This document shows, piece by piece, positions 42,384 to 50,205 of a stretch of 64,000 nucleotides of DNA. The notes below the pieces were generated by a model. It saw nothing but the letters and a program-made list of their open reading frames with translations. It did not search any database and was not told where the DNA came from. The translations under genes were made by a program, and so were the position numbers. The first letter of the stretch is position 1, and each line of letters opens with the position of its first letter. This stretch comes from JAWKJY01 sp041393535 (lineage in GTDB: Bacteria > Actinomycetota > Thermoleophilia > Gaiellales > Gaiellaceae): positions 248,001 to 312,000 of the forward strand of contig JAWKJY010000002.1 in the NCBI GenBank assembly GCA_041393535.1, in the 5' to 3' direction.

Positions 42384-42826
42384 CCGCGGTCGCGCTCGCG
42401 CTCTCGGCCGCGCTGGCGGCCTGCGCGGTGCTCTTCGTCGCCCGGGGGTTCCTCCGCCGCCCCGGGGAGCGGGAGGACGACGTGCTCGAGCCGGTCGACC
42501 AGGCCCGCCTGGCCGCACTCGACGCGCGCGATCGCGCGCTCGCGGCGCTCCAGGAGCTTGAGTTCGACCATCGCACCGGCAAGGTCTCCGACGACGACTA
42601 CGCCCGGCTGCTCGGCCCGCTGCGCCAGGAGGCGGCTCGCGCGCTCCTCGCCGTCGACGCCCACGCCGCCGCGGACGGCGGCCCCGGCGAGGCTGCGCGC
42701 GAGGACGTCCCCGAGCCCGTTGCGTCGCCGGACGGGACCGGCCTCGCGGACGAGGCAGGCGGCGAGGACGCCCCGGTGGCGGAGCCGGACGACGCGGTCG
42801 CCGGTCCGGCGCCGCGTGAGCCCTAG
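42380..42826 (+). CDS. CcmI/CycH-like cytochrome c biogenesis protein
   Basis: 148 residues. The N-terminal membrane helix (TAVALALSAALAACAVLFVA) and the motif RDRALAALQELEFDHRTGKVSDDDYARLL match the N-terminal region of CcmI. The TPR part of longer CcmI proteins is missing and is replaced by a low-complexity acidic tail (Glu/Asp/Pro/Gly). It should assist CcmF in presenting apocytochrome. The GTG overlaps the ccmF stop. Its TAG stop shares the CTAG tetranucleotide with the stop of the convergent phosphoribosyltransferase gene. Confidence 0.8.
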   Translation: MTAVALALSAALAACAVLFVARGFLRRPGEREDDVLEPVDQARLAALDARDRALAALQELEFDHRTGKVSDDDYARLLGPLRQEAARALLAVDAHAAADGGPGEAAREDVPEPVASPDGTGLADEAGGEDAPVAEPDDAVAGPAPREP

Positions 42827-43374
42827 TCGCGCGCGAGCCGGCAGACGTCGGCGAGGTCGCGCCCCAGGCCGTCGACGTCCGCGCCGTAGCCGACCACGTC
42901 GACGTCGGGGGCGACGAACCCGACGTGGGCGAGCGGCAGGCGCGCGGCGAGCCGGCGGTACGGGCGGTCGAGCAGGACGCAGGCCTCGAGGCGCGCGGGC
43001 TGCGTCGCCGCGAGCGCGCGCAGGACGGCGTGCAGGGTCAAGCCCGTCTCGACGACGTCGTCGACGACGACGACGTGGGCGCCCGCGAGCGGGGGCCCTG
43101 CGTCGAGCCGCACCCGGAGGGAGCCGCGTCGGGGATCGCCCGCGCGCCCGTCGAGCTCGGCCCGCCGCAGCGAGGCGGTCGACCCGAGCGCGCGGGCGAG
43201 GTCGGCCGCGAGCGGCTCGCCGCCCGCGGCGACCGCGACGAGGACGACGGGCGCGCCGGCGGCGCCGGCCGCGATGGCGGCCGCGAGCTCCGCGACCCGC
43301 GCTGCGATCGCGGCCCCTGGCACCAGCACCTCGAGGGCGGGAACGGGGCGAGCCGGGTCCGGCGCGAGCGTCAC
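42823..43374 (-). CDS. Phosphoribosyltransferase-family protein
   Basis: 183 residues. The type-I PRTase fold is shown by the PRPP loop HVVVVDDVVETGLTLHAVL, an upstream PVVLVAVAAGGEPLAADLARAL and the hood end FVAPDVDVVGYGADVDG, which resembles hypoxanthine phosphoribosyltransferase (YGADVDGLGRD is like YGLDYxxxxRD). The likely reaction is purine-base salvage, but the N-terminal half is divergent. The GTG start overlaps the stop of the upstream nuclease-like gene in GTGA, so the two are co-translated. Confidence 0.82.
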   Translation of the reverse strand: MTLAPDPARPVPALEVLVPGAAIAARVAELAAAIAAGAAGAPVVLVAVAAGGEPLAADLARALGSTASLRRAELDGRAGDPRRGSLRVRLDAGPPLAGAHVVVVDDVVETGLTLHAVLRALAATQPARLEACVLLDRPYRRLAARLPLAHVGFVAPDVDVVGYGADVDGLGRDLADVCRLARD

Positions 43375-43742
43375 GCGCCGCCGAGCTCGAGGCCGTGCCG
43401 GGCTGCGAGGCGCTCGAGGTCGTCCCGGCACAGGAGCCGCACCCGCACCTCGGGGTAGCGCGCGCGCAGCTTGCGCAGCTTGCGGCGCTTGCGGGTGACG
43501 AGCGCCTGCCGCATCGCCGTCACCTCGAGGTAGACGTCGTCCTCGGGCAGGTAGAAGTCCGGCGTGATCGCCTCGACCACGCGACCGTCGGCGTCGCGCT
43601 CGAGCGCGAACGTGCGCGGCTCGTACTCCCAGGGCACGCCGTGGAAGTCGAGCAGCCGCGCGCAGACGAGCTCGGCGGGGTGCGCGAAGCGGGGTGGCGA
43701 AGCGCCGCGATACACCTGGAACGCAGGCGTGTCGGGCACCAT
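43371..43742 (-). CDS. Putative PD-(D/E)XK nuclease-like protein
   Basis: 123 residues. The central motif VEAITPDFYLPEDDVYLEVTAMRQ fits the PD...(D/E)x(K) arrangement of restriction-like nucleases, with Thr where the catalytic Lys is usual; downstream is a basic helix LVTRKRRKLRKLRARYP. The N-terminus has HPAELVCARLLDFHGVPWEYEPRTF, as in TnsA/DUF559-like endonucleases. Activity is uncertain because of the missing Lys. It is coupled by GTGA to a phosphoribosyltransferase. TACCGT lies 9 nt before the ATG. Confidence 0.65.
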   Translation of the reverse strand: MVPDTPAFQVYRGASPPRFAHPAELVCARLLDFHGVPWEYEPRTFALERDADGRVVEAITPDFYLPEDDVYLEVTAMRQALVTRKRRKLRKLRARYPEVRVRLLCRDDLERLAARHGLELGGA

Positions 43743-43828
43743 CGGGGTCCGACGGTACCACCGGGCCCGGACGGCGAATCGCGGCGTGGGCGCGCTCAGG
43801 CACGATGGTCGCGGGGAAGGAGGGAGCA

Positions 43829-44809
43829 ATGCGACGGAGCTCCGATGACCGTGTGTGCAACTGCGAGGCCTACGCGTCGGCGACCGAGCGGGCGGCGCTC
43901 GCGGCGGGCCGCTGGCTGGGCCGGGGCGACCTCGATGGCGCCCGCGCCGCCGCGACCGGGGGGATGCGCGACGCACTCGACCGGCTCGCCATCGACGGGC
44001 GGATCGCGATCGGCGAGGGCGGCGAGGGCGAGCCGCTCGCCGTGGGCCAGCGCCTGGGGGCCGGCGGGCACGCGGTCGACCTGGCCGTCGACCCGCTGGA
44101 GGGCCCGGCGATCGTCGCACGCGGCGGCAGCGGGGCGATGTCGATGCTCGCCGTCGGCGACCCGGGCACGCTGCCGCGGCTGCCCGACACGTACATGCGG
44201 AAGCTGGCGGTGGGCCCGCTCGGGCGCGGCCGGATCGACCTGCGCCGGCCGATCGGGGAGAACGTCCTCGCCGTCGCGGAGGCGTTCGGGCGGCGGCCGA
44301 ACGACATCACGGCCATCGTGCTCGACCGGCCTCGCCACCACGACCTGATCGAGGAGCTGCGCGAGTCCGGCGCCCGGATCAAGGTGATCCAGGACGGCGA
44401 CGTCACCGCCTCGATCACGGTCGCGATCCGCGGCACGAACGACCACATCGCCGTCGGCATCGGCGGCGCACGCCAGGCGATCGTCGCCGCCGCCGCGCTC
44501 CGCTGCCTCGGGGGCGAGGTGCAGGCCCAGATCTGGCCCACGTCGCGCTCGGACGTCCAGGCGGCGCGCGACGCCGGGATCGACGACGTCGAGCGGGTCT
44601 TCACGAGCAGCGAGCTGGCGCCCGAGCACGTGATCGTCGCGGCCACGGGCGTCTCGAACGGCGACCTGCTCCGCGGCGTCCGCTACCTCGCCGACAGCGC
44701 CCGCACGCACACGCTCGTCATGTGCACGCGCTGCAACTGGGTGCGGTTCGTCGACGGGATCCACTTCTTCGCGAGCGAGCGGCGTGAGGAGGTCCGGCTG
44801 CTCGGCTGA
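43829..44809 (+). CDS. GlpX-like protein, divergent paralogue of fructose-1,6-bisphosphatase
   Basis: 326 residues. The GlpX fold is clear: AAGRWLGRGDLDGARAAA, DGRIAIGEGGEGEPLAVGQ, VDLAVDPLEGPAIVA, VIQDGDVTASI and HVIVAATGVSNGDLLRGVRY. The GEGEKDEAPML metal loop of true GlpX is changed to GEGGEGEPLAV, and the DPLEG site is kept. Cysteine motifs absent from the paralogue at 27742 appear at both ends (VCNCEAY; VMCTRCNWVRF). GGAGG lies 6 nt before the ATG. It may be an FBPase/SBPase isoform or a redox- or metal-regulated relative. Confidence 0.88.
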   Translation: MRRSSDDRVCNCEAYASATERAALAAGRWLGRGDLDGARAAATGGMRDALDRLAIDGRIAIGEGGEGEPLAVGQRLGAGGHAVDLAVDPLEGPAIVARGGSGAMSMLAVGDPGTLPRLPDTYMRKLAVGPLGRGRIDLRRPIGENVLAVAEAFGRRPNDITAIVLDRPRHHDLIEELRESGARIKVIQDGDVTASITVAIRGTNDHIAVGIGGARQAIVAAAALRCLGGEVQAQIWPTSRSDVQAARDAGIDDVERVFTSSELAPEHVIVAATGVSNGDLLRGVRYLADSARTHTLVMCTRCNWVRFVDGIHFFASERREEVRLLG

Positions 44810-44819
44810 GGGCGGCCGA

Positions 44820-44825
44820 TAGACT
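44820..44825 (+). promoter_or_regulatory. Putative -10 element (TAGACT), leaderless, for the MIP18 gene
   Basis: TAGACT, 6-nt spacer (GGGCGC), ATG at 44832. Confidence 0.55.
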
Positions 44826-44831
44826 GGGCGC

Positions 44832-45137
44832 ATGGTCACGCGCGAAGAGGTGTTCGAGGCGCTCCGCGTCGTCGAGGATCCGGAGCTCGGGATGGACATC
44901 GTCGAGCTCGGGCTGCTCTACGACGCCGAGATCCAGGACGAGGGGAAGGTCAAGGTGACCTACTCCCTCACGTCGATGGGCTGCCCGGTCGGGCCGATGA
45001 TCGAGCAGCAGATCGCCGAGGTCGTCCAGTCGCTCGAGGGCGTCGAGCAGGTCGAGACGGACCTCACCTGGGATCCGCCCTGGACGCCGGAGCGGATGTC
45101 CGAGGACGCGAAGTTCATCCTCGGGTTCGGCTACTAG
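44832..45137 (+). CDS. MIP18/DUF59-family Fe-S assembly protein (SufT/PaaD-like)
   Basis: 101 residues. Family motifs are FEALRVVEDPELGMDIVELGLLYD, VTYSLTSMGCPVGPMIEQQI (with the conserved Cys), VEQVETDLTWDPPWTPERMSEDAK. DUF59 proteins help assemble or deliver Fe-S clusters; in actinobacteria SufT normally follows sufU. No suf genes are in the window, but the BolA-Grx4 pair is 6 kb away. The -10 hexamer 6 nt upstream suggests an independent, leaderless transcript. Confidence 0.92.
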   Translation: MVTREEVFEALRVVEDPELGMDIVELGLLYDAEIQDEGKVKVTYSLTSMGCPVGPMIEQQIAEVVQSLEGVEQVETDLTWDPPWTPERMSEDAKFILGFGY

Positions 45138-45177
45138 CGAGCGAGGAGCGGGCGCCTCGCCCGCGAACCACCTGCCC

Positions 45178-46149
45178 ATGAGCGTCGTCGCCGCCCTCTC
45201 GTCCTGGCTCGCGATCGCCGCCGGCGCGGTGGCGCCCGTCGTGGCCCCGCCCGCGCCGCCCGCCGCGGTCCCGGCGCCGCCGCCCGCGCGCGCCGTCGCG
45301 GCGGACGAGGTCGCCGCGAGCCCGGCGCGGCGCAAGGCGGCCCTGGTCGTCGTGTCCGGCCTGCCCGCGCCTCCGCACGTGGGCGGCGTCATCCTCTTCG
45401 CCGGGAACGTCGACGCGCCCCGCCCGCCGCGGACGCTCGTCACCACGGACCAGGAGGGTGGCACCGTCAAGCGCTTCCCCGACCTGCCGCCCTTCAGCTC
45501 GGCCGCCGCGATGACCTCGGTCGCGCAGGCGCTCGCGGCCGGGCGCGAGACGGGTGAGGCGCTGCGGCGCGAGGGCGTGCACATCGACTTCGCGCCCGTG
45601 CTCGACTCGCCGGACGGGCCGCTCGGCTCGCGACACTTCTCGAAGCCCGCGATCGCCGTCGCCTTCGGTCGTGGCCTCGTCCAAGGGGGCGCGGGCGCGT
45701 GCGCGAAGCACTTCCCGGGCCTCGGCTCGACGCCCGAGTCGACCGACCGGGCCCGCGTGCGCGGCATCGTCCGCGCGTTCGAGCTGAAGGGCTTCCGGCA
45801 GGCGATCGACGCGGGCCTGCCCTGCGTGATGGTGGGGCACGCGATCTACGCGCGCTTCGGCGAGCGGCCCGCCTCGCTCGAGCCGAGGACGTACGCGCTG
45901 CTGCGCCGGCTCGGCTTCGAGGGCGTCGCGATCACCGATGCGCTCGACCCGCTCGGCCGGGCGGACGAGGCGCGCAACGCCGTGCTCGCGATGCGCGCGG
46001 GGGCGGACCTCGTCCTGATCCCGAACCCCGGCGCCGCGGCCGAGGCGATCGAGGCGCTCGTGCCGCTCGCCCGGGCCGGCGCGCTCGACGAGGCCGTCGC
46101 CCGCGTGCTCGCCTGGCGGCGCTCGTTCGGCCTGACCCGGCTGCCCTGA
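45178..46149 (+). CDS. Glycoside hydrolase family 3 protein (NagZ-like), probably exported
   Basis: 323 residues. An N-terminal hydrophobic segment and a Pro/Ala-rich stretch suggest export. The GH3 barrel follows: GGVILFAGNV, LVTTDQEGGTVKRF, the KHFPGLGSTPE motif and the nucleophile region GVAITDALDPLG. The DSH histidine of true NagZ (acid-base) is replaced by an ESTD sequence. It likely hydrolyses N-acetylglucosamine-containing glycans, perhaps wall fragments. The gene starts 40 bp after the MIP18 gene and may be co-transcribed with it. Confidence 0.85.
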   Translation: MSVVAALSSWLAIAAGAVAPVVAPPAPPAAVPAPPPARAVAADEVAASPARRKAALVVVSGLPAPPHVGGVILFAGNVDAPRPPRTLVTTDQEGGTVKRFPDLPPFSSAAAMTSVAQALAAGRETGEALRREGVHIDFAPVLDSPDGPLGSRHFSKPAIAVAFGRGLVQGGAGACAKHFPGLGSTPESTDRARVRGIVRAFELKGFRQAIDAGLPCVMVGHAIYARFGERPASLEPRTYALLRRLGFEGVAITDALDPLGRADEARNAVLAMRAGADLVLIPNPGAAAEAIEALVPLARAGALDEAVARVLAWRRSFGLTRLP

Positions 46150-46339
46150 CCCCTCTCAGCCGGGGATCGCGAGGACGATCCCGCCGAGCTGCTCGCCGGC
46201 CTCGCTGGCAGGCGGACGAGCACCTCGGCGGGCCTGGCGACCGGCGCCGGTGCCTCCTCGACCCGGAGCACCTCCCGGCCGCCCTTCCCGGTGGATCCGG
46301 ACGGCCCCTGCGCGGCGAGGCTGGACCGGCGGCCGCTGC

Positions 46340-46345
46340 TACGGT
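46340..46345 (+). promoter_or_regulatory. Putative -10 element (TACGGT), leaderless, for queG
   Basis: TACGGT, 6-nt spacer, GTG at 46352. Confidence 0.5.
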
Positions 46346-46351
46346 CATCCG

Positions 46352-47371
46352 GTGGTGACCGCCGCCGAGCTCGAGCGCCTGGCCGCCGACCTGGGGATCG
46401 ACGTCGTCGGCGCCGCGCGCCCGGCGCCGTACGACGAGACCGAGCGGCACATCGTCGAGCGGCGCGCGCGCGGCCTCTTCGCCGGGATGCGCTTCACGAT
46501 GGCCCGCCCGGAGGTGTCCTGCCACCCGGAGGCGCTGCTCGACGGCGCGCGGACGGTCGTCTCGGCCGCGCTCTGCTACGCCACGCCCGGGCCGGCGCCC
46601 GCCGCCGGGGAGGGGCGACTGCCGCGCTACGCCTGGCGCGACCACTACGCCGTCCTGCGCGCGCGGCTCGACGCGCTCGGGCGGGCGCTCGGCGGGCGCT
46701 ACCGGGTGCTCGTCGACGAGAACGACCACGTCGATCGGGCCGGGGCGGAGCGCGCCGGCGTCGGCTTCCTCGGCAAGAACACGATGCTGATCACGCGGAC
46801 GAACGGCTCGTGGGTCGTGCTCGGGACGCTCGTCACCGAGGCCGAGGTCGAGCCGAGCCCGGCGCTCGGGATCGACTGCGGGCGGTGCCGCCTGTGCGTC
46901 GACGCCTGCCCGACTGGCGCGCTCGACGAGCCGGGGACGCTCGACGCGCGCCGCTGCCTGTCCACGTGGACGCAGCAGCGCGATCCGATCCCGCTCGACG
47001 GCCGCGAGGCGCTCGGCGACCGCGTCTACGGGTGCGACATCTGCCAGGAGGTGTGCCCGTGGAACCGCGGCGTCGAGAGGCGCCGCCGCGACGAGCCGCT
47101 GCCGCCCGACGCGGAGGCGACCGTCCGGCTGGCCGACTGGCTCGAGGCCGACCCGCGCGTGCTCCGCGAGCGGTACGCGCGGCTGTTCGTCCCCCGCAAC
47201 GACGGGCGGCTGCTCCAGCGCAACGCGCTCGTCGCCCTCGGCAACGCGGGCGGGCCGGAGCACGAGCCGCTGCTCGAGCGGATCGCGAGCGGGGAGGACG
47301 CCGTGCTCGCCGAGCACGCCGCCTGGGCGCTCGCCCGGCTGCGTTCGCGGGCCTCCCGGCCGGCCGGCTAG
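46352..47371 (+). CDS. queG: Epoxyqueuosine reductase
   Basis: 339 residues. The N-terminal cobalamin-binding region is followed by NDHVDRAGAERAGVGFLGKNTMLIT. Two [4Fe-4S] sites are visible (CGRCRLCVDACPTGAL and CDICQEVCPWN), then a HEAT-like C-terminus (NALVALGNAGGPEHEPLL). It reduces epoxyqueuosine in tRNA to queuosine, the last step after Tgt and QueA, both encoded at 55-60 kb. The GTG at 46352 is set by the -10 hexamer 6 nt upstream; 46355 is an alternative. Its TAG shares CTAG with the convergent PafBC stop. Confidence 0.94.
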   Translation: MVTAAELERLAADLGIDVVGAARPAPYDETERHIVERRARGLFAGMRFTMARPEVSCHPEALLDGARTVVSAALCYATPGPAPAAGEGRLPRYAWRDHYAVLRARLDALGRALGGRYRVLVDENDHVDRAGAERAGVGFLGKNTMLITRTNGSWVVLGTLVTEAEVEPSPALGIDCGRCRLCVDACPTGALDEPGTLDARRCLSTWTQQRDPIPLDGREALGDRVYGCDICQEVCPWNRGVERRRRDEPLPPDAEATVRLADWLEADPRVLRERYARLFVPRNDGRLLQRNALVALGNAGGPEHEPLLERIASGEDAVLAEHAAWALARLRSRASRPAG

Positions 47372-49383
47372 CGGCGCGCGCCCGCGGGCGTCTTCGCGAG
47401 CGCCTTGCGCAGGGCCGTCGCCCGGCGCTCGACCTCTGCGCGCAGGTCGCCCGGCTCGAGCACGACGGCCTGGCCGCGGTAGGAGAGGATCTCCCCGACG
47501 AGCCAGTCGACGCTGCCCACCGCGCGCTCCTCGATCGCCGCGCCGCCGACGAGCGACGTCGCCGTCTTGCGCTCGAGCCGCCAGCGAGCGATCTCGGGCG
47601 AGTACCAGACGCGCGCGCTGCGGGCGCCGCCGAGCTTGCGGGGCTCGAAGCCGGGCCGCGGCTCGAACGTCTCCGCGAGCGCGCGGGCGCTGCGCATGCG
47701 GTCGATGCGGAAGCTCCGCTCGCCGTCGCGCGTCGTGTCCCACGTGTGCACGTACCAGTGGGGCAGCTCGCGCTCGAGCGCGTACGGCTCGACGACGCGG
47801 ACGGTCACGTCGTCGCCCACCGCCTTGTACTCGACCTCGACGAGGCGGCGCTCGGCGATCGCCTCCGTGAACGTGCGGATCAGCTCCTCCTCGGCCGAGG
47901 CCGCGGGCGGCAGCGGCGCGTCCTGCAGCTCGAACTGGCCGAAGGTCTCCTCGAGCTTGCGGCGGACCCGCTCCAGCGGCGACTGGGCGCCCGCGGCGAT
48001 CATCGGCCCGACGAACTCGAGCGCGAGCCGGATCGCGCGCGCCTCGAGCGGCGTCAGCCGCGGCGCGCGCCTGAACGCGTCGCCGAAGAGCTCCTTCTCC
48101 ACCTTGACCGTGTCGCCCTCGAGCTGCGCGTAGACGGCGTAGCAGCCGCCGCCGAAGTTGATCAGGTTGAGCAGCTGGAGGTGCTCGTCGAGCTGGTCGA
48201 GCGGCAGCCGGAAGCGGTCGGCCAGCTCCTGCGCGTCGATGCGCGCGTGCTTGCCCTCGCCGCAGGCGGCGAGCACGTAGGCGAGCAGCGCCTGCAGGAC
48301 GGCGAAGCGCTCGGGCACGACCGGCCCGGCGGAGCGCTCGAGCGGCGGCGCCTCCTCGACCTCCTCGACCGGCTCGGCGGGCTCGAGCGGCGTGCCGGCG
48401 TGCGCCTCGATCACCCGGTCGACCGACTCGCGCGCCAGCTCGACCAGCTCGGCCGGCTCGAGCGGCACCGCACGGCCCTCCTGGCGCAGCACCCAGCCCG
48501 CGAGCTGGCCGAGGTCGGAGTAGGGCGTGGCGAAGACGCCGTCCTCGACCCGGCCGCGCTCGGCGTACGCGCGCTCCACCCACCAGGCGGTGTCGTCGCT
48601 CACGGCGATGCGGGCCTCGCCGACCGGCTCGCCGACCTGCCAGGACGGGCGGCCGCGCAGGCCGGAGGTGTCGTAGCCCGCAGGGGCGCGGAAGTCGCGC
48701 TCGCGGCGGGTGGCGAAGCGGATCTCGCCGCGGATGCGCGAGACCCGGAACGTCCGCTCGGCCTCGCGGTCGAGGTCGAGCCCGACGACGTACCAGGAGC
48801 CGTTGTCCGAGTAGAGCGCGTACGGGTTGAGCGTCCGCTCCGCGTGCTCGTCGCGCCCGATCGACCAGTACGTGAAGCGCACCGTCCGCTGCTTCGAGAT
48901 CGCGTTCTCGAGCTTCGTCAGCCGACCCGGCAGCTCGGCCGAGTAGTCGTTGTCGAGGAAGCTCACCCGGACGGCGCTGCCCGTCGGGGACTCCTGCGCG
49001 CCGGGGCGCCCGAGGGCGAGGTTCTGCAGCGCGAGCCGCAGCGGCTCCGCGTACGCGAACTTCCCCTCGAGCAGGTAGAAGCAGGTCTGGAGCGCGGCCA
49101 GCTCCTCGTCGGTCAGCTCGAGCGCGGGGAGGAAGTACTGGTCGGAGCGGAGGGTGTAGAGCTCCTCGCCGGTGAACTCGTCGCGCTGCGACTGCAGCGG
49201 CACGCCCAGGCCGGCCAGCTCGCTGCGGTCGGAGTAGAAGCGCCGCGCGAACGCCTCGTCGGACATGTCGGCGTAGCCCTCGACGCAGGACTTGACGTCC
49301 CGCGCGGTCAGCGGGCGGCGCTCGGCCATGAGGAAGGCGACGAGCGAGAGCTGGCGGATCAGCTTGTCGGCGTCGTGGGACAC
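47368..49383 (-). CDS. pafBC: Fused PafBC-type WYL-domain transcriptional regulator
   Basis: 671 residues, about twice a single PafB or PafC. Each half has a winged HTH (residues about 5-70 and 350-410) and a WYL domain (VRFTYWSIGRDEHAERTLNPYALYSDNGSWYVVGLD; VEVEYKAVGDDVTVRVVEPYALERELPHWYVHTWD) followed by a WCX region. In mycobacteria PafB and PafC form a heterodimer that switches on the LexA/RecA-independent DNA-damage response; natural fusions exist in other actinobacteria. It starts at a GTG. It lies away from any proteasome genes. Confidence 0.92.
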   Translation of the reverse strand: MSHDADKLIRQLSLVAFLMAERRPLTARDVKSCVEGYADMSDEAFARRFYSDRSELAGLGVPLQSQRDEFTGEELYTLRSDQYFLPALELTDEELAALQTCFYLLEGKFAYAEPLRLALQNLALGRPGAQESPTGSAVRVSFLDNDYSAELPGRLTKLENAISKQRTVRFTYWSIGRDEHAERTLNPYALYSDNGSWYVVGLDLDREAERTFRVSRIRGEIRFATRRERDFRAPAGYDTSGLRGRPSWQVGEPVGEARIAVSDDTAWWVERAYAERGRVEDGVFATPYSDLGQLAGWVLRQEGRAVPLEPAELVELARESVDRVIEAHAGTPLEPAEPVEEVEEAPPLERSAGPVVPERFAVLQALLAYVLAACGEGKHARIDAQELADRFRLPLDQLDEHLQLLNLINFGGGCYAVYAQLEGDTVKVEKELFGDAFRRAPRLTPLEARAIRLALEFVGPMIAAGAQSPLERVRRKLEETFGQFELQDAPLPPAASAEEELIRTFTEAIAERRLVEVEYKAVGDDVTVRVVEPYALERELPHWYVHTWDTTRDGERSFRIDRMRSARALAETFEPRPGFEPRKLGGARSARVWYSPEIARWRLERKTATSLVGGAAIEERAVGSVDWLVGEILSYRGQAVVLEPGDLRAEVERRATALRKALAKTPAGARR

Positions 49384-49604
49384 TCAGGTATTGAACCGGA
49401 CGCGCGGCCCCGGCGCGAACCGGGCTTCGGGAAGCACGGTGGCGAGGGGCCGTCCGGTACGGCCTTCTGCGCCGGGTCGGCGCGATCGGCAGCGCGCTGT
49501 CGCGTCCTCGTTCGCCCGACGAGCGGGGCGCTCGGAGATCCCTGTTCCTGCTCGACGCGCGCCACCCGTCCCCGGAGGGTGGGAGGCCGCGCCGCGGGAC
49601 GGCC

Positions 49605-50045
49605 CTAGGCGGCCGCGCAGCGTGCTTCGAGGTGCTGGTGCGACGGGCAGTACTCCCGGTCCGGCAGCGGCGTGCGCTGGCAGGGCTTCCCCTTCCGCGT
49701 CGTCGCGCGACAGCGGGCGGCGCCGCCGTCGAACGCGCCGGATTCGATCTGCTCCTCGATGAACGTCACCGCCGCCCCGATGCCCTGCGCGACGGCCCAC
49801 GAGACCTGGGCCTGCGCCGCGATCGGGAAGTAGCGGCGGATGTCCTGGAAGAGCGCCCGCTCGGGGCGCGCGAAGTACCGCGGGTCGCGGGCGAGCCGCT
49901 CCACGGTCTCCTCGCACGCGGCGAGCACGTCCCGCCGGAACTGGAGCTGGGTCTCGGCGTCGACGTACGGGTCGATCATGTCCTTGACCGACCGGTAGAT
50001 GGCCCGAGAGTACTGATACATGACGCCGACGATCCGCTCGCTCAT
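49605..50045 (-). CDS. Helical protein with C-terminal Cys3His zinc-binding motif
   Basis: 146 residues. The first 110 are helical (MSERIVGVMYQYSRAIYRSV, DVLAACEETVERLARDPRYF, ALFQDIRRYFPIAAQAQVSWAV). The end carries CRATTRKGKPCQRTPLPDREYC followed by PSH: three Cys and a His spaced like small zinc motifs seen in uncharacterised actinobacterial proteins. Function unknown. It has a conventional promoter about 90 nt upstream embedded in a long inverted repeat, unlike most genes here, so it is probably tightly regulated. Confidence 0.72.
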   Translation of the reverse strand: MSERIVGVMYQYSRAIYRSVKDMIDPYVDAETQLQFRRDVLAACEETVERLARDPRYFARPERALFQDIRRYFPIAAQAQVSWAVAQGIGAAVTFIEEQIESGAFDGGAARCRATTRKGKPCQRTPLPDREYCPSHQHLEARCAAA

Positions 50046-50129
50046 TGGTGGCACGCTGCTCTTTCTCTCGTCTCCGAGAACTGCCTGCAAATAGGCCGTT
50101 TCCTCGAGCGATTCCCCTCCCTCGAGGCC

Positions 50130-50175
50130 CGACTTTGTAACAGCATAGCGCCTTTTCCGCCCTGTTACAAAGTCG
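50130..50175 (-). promoter_or_regulatory. Promoter within a 14-bp perfect inverted repeat (operator-like)
   Basis: Arms CGACTTTGTAACAG (50130-50143) and CTGTTACAAAGTCG (50162-50175) with an 18-bp centre. On the minus strand the right arm supplies a -35 TTGTAA, followed by a 17-bp spacer and -10 TATGCT (50147-50142). The second arm covers the start region. It is markedly AT-rich for this genome. The layout predicts a repressor or activator dimer flanking the promoter of the gene at 49605-50045. It could also act as terminator for the gene upstream. Confidence 0.7.
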
Positions 50176-50205
50176 TGACGAACCGGACGTTCGCCGCGGC
50201 GTCGA

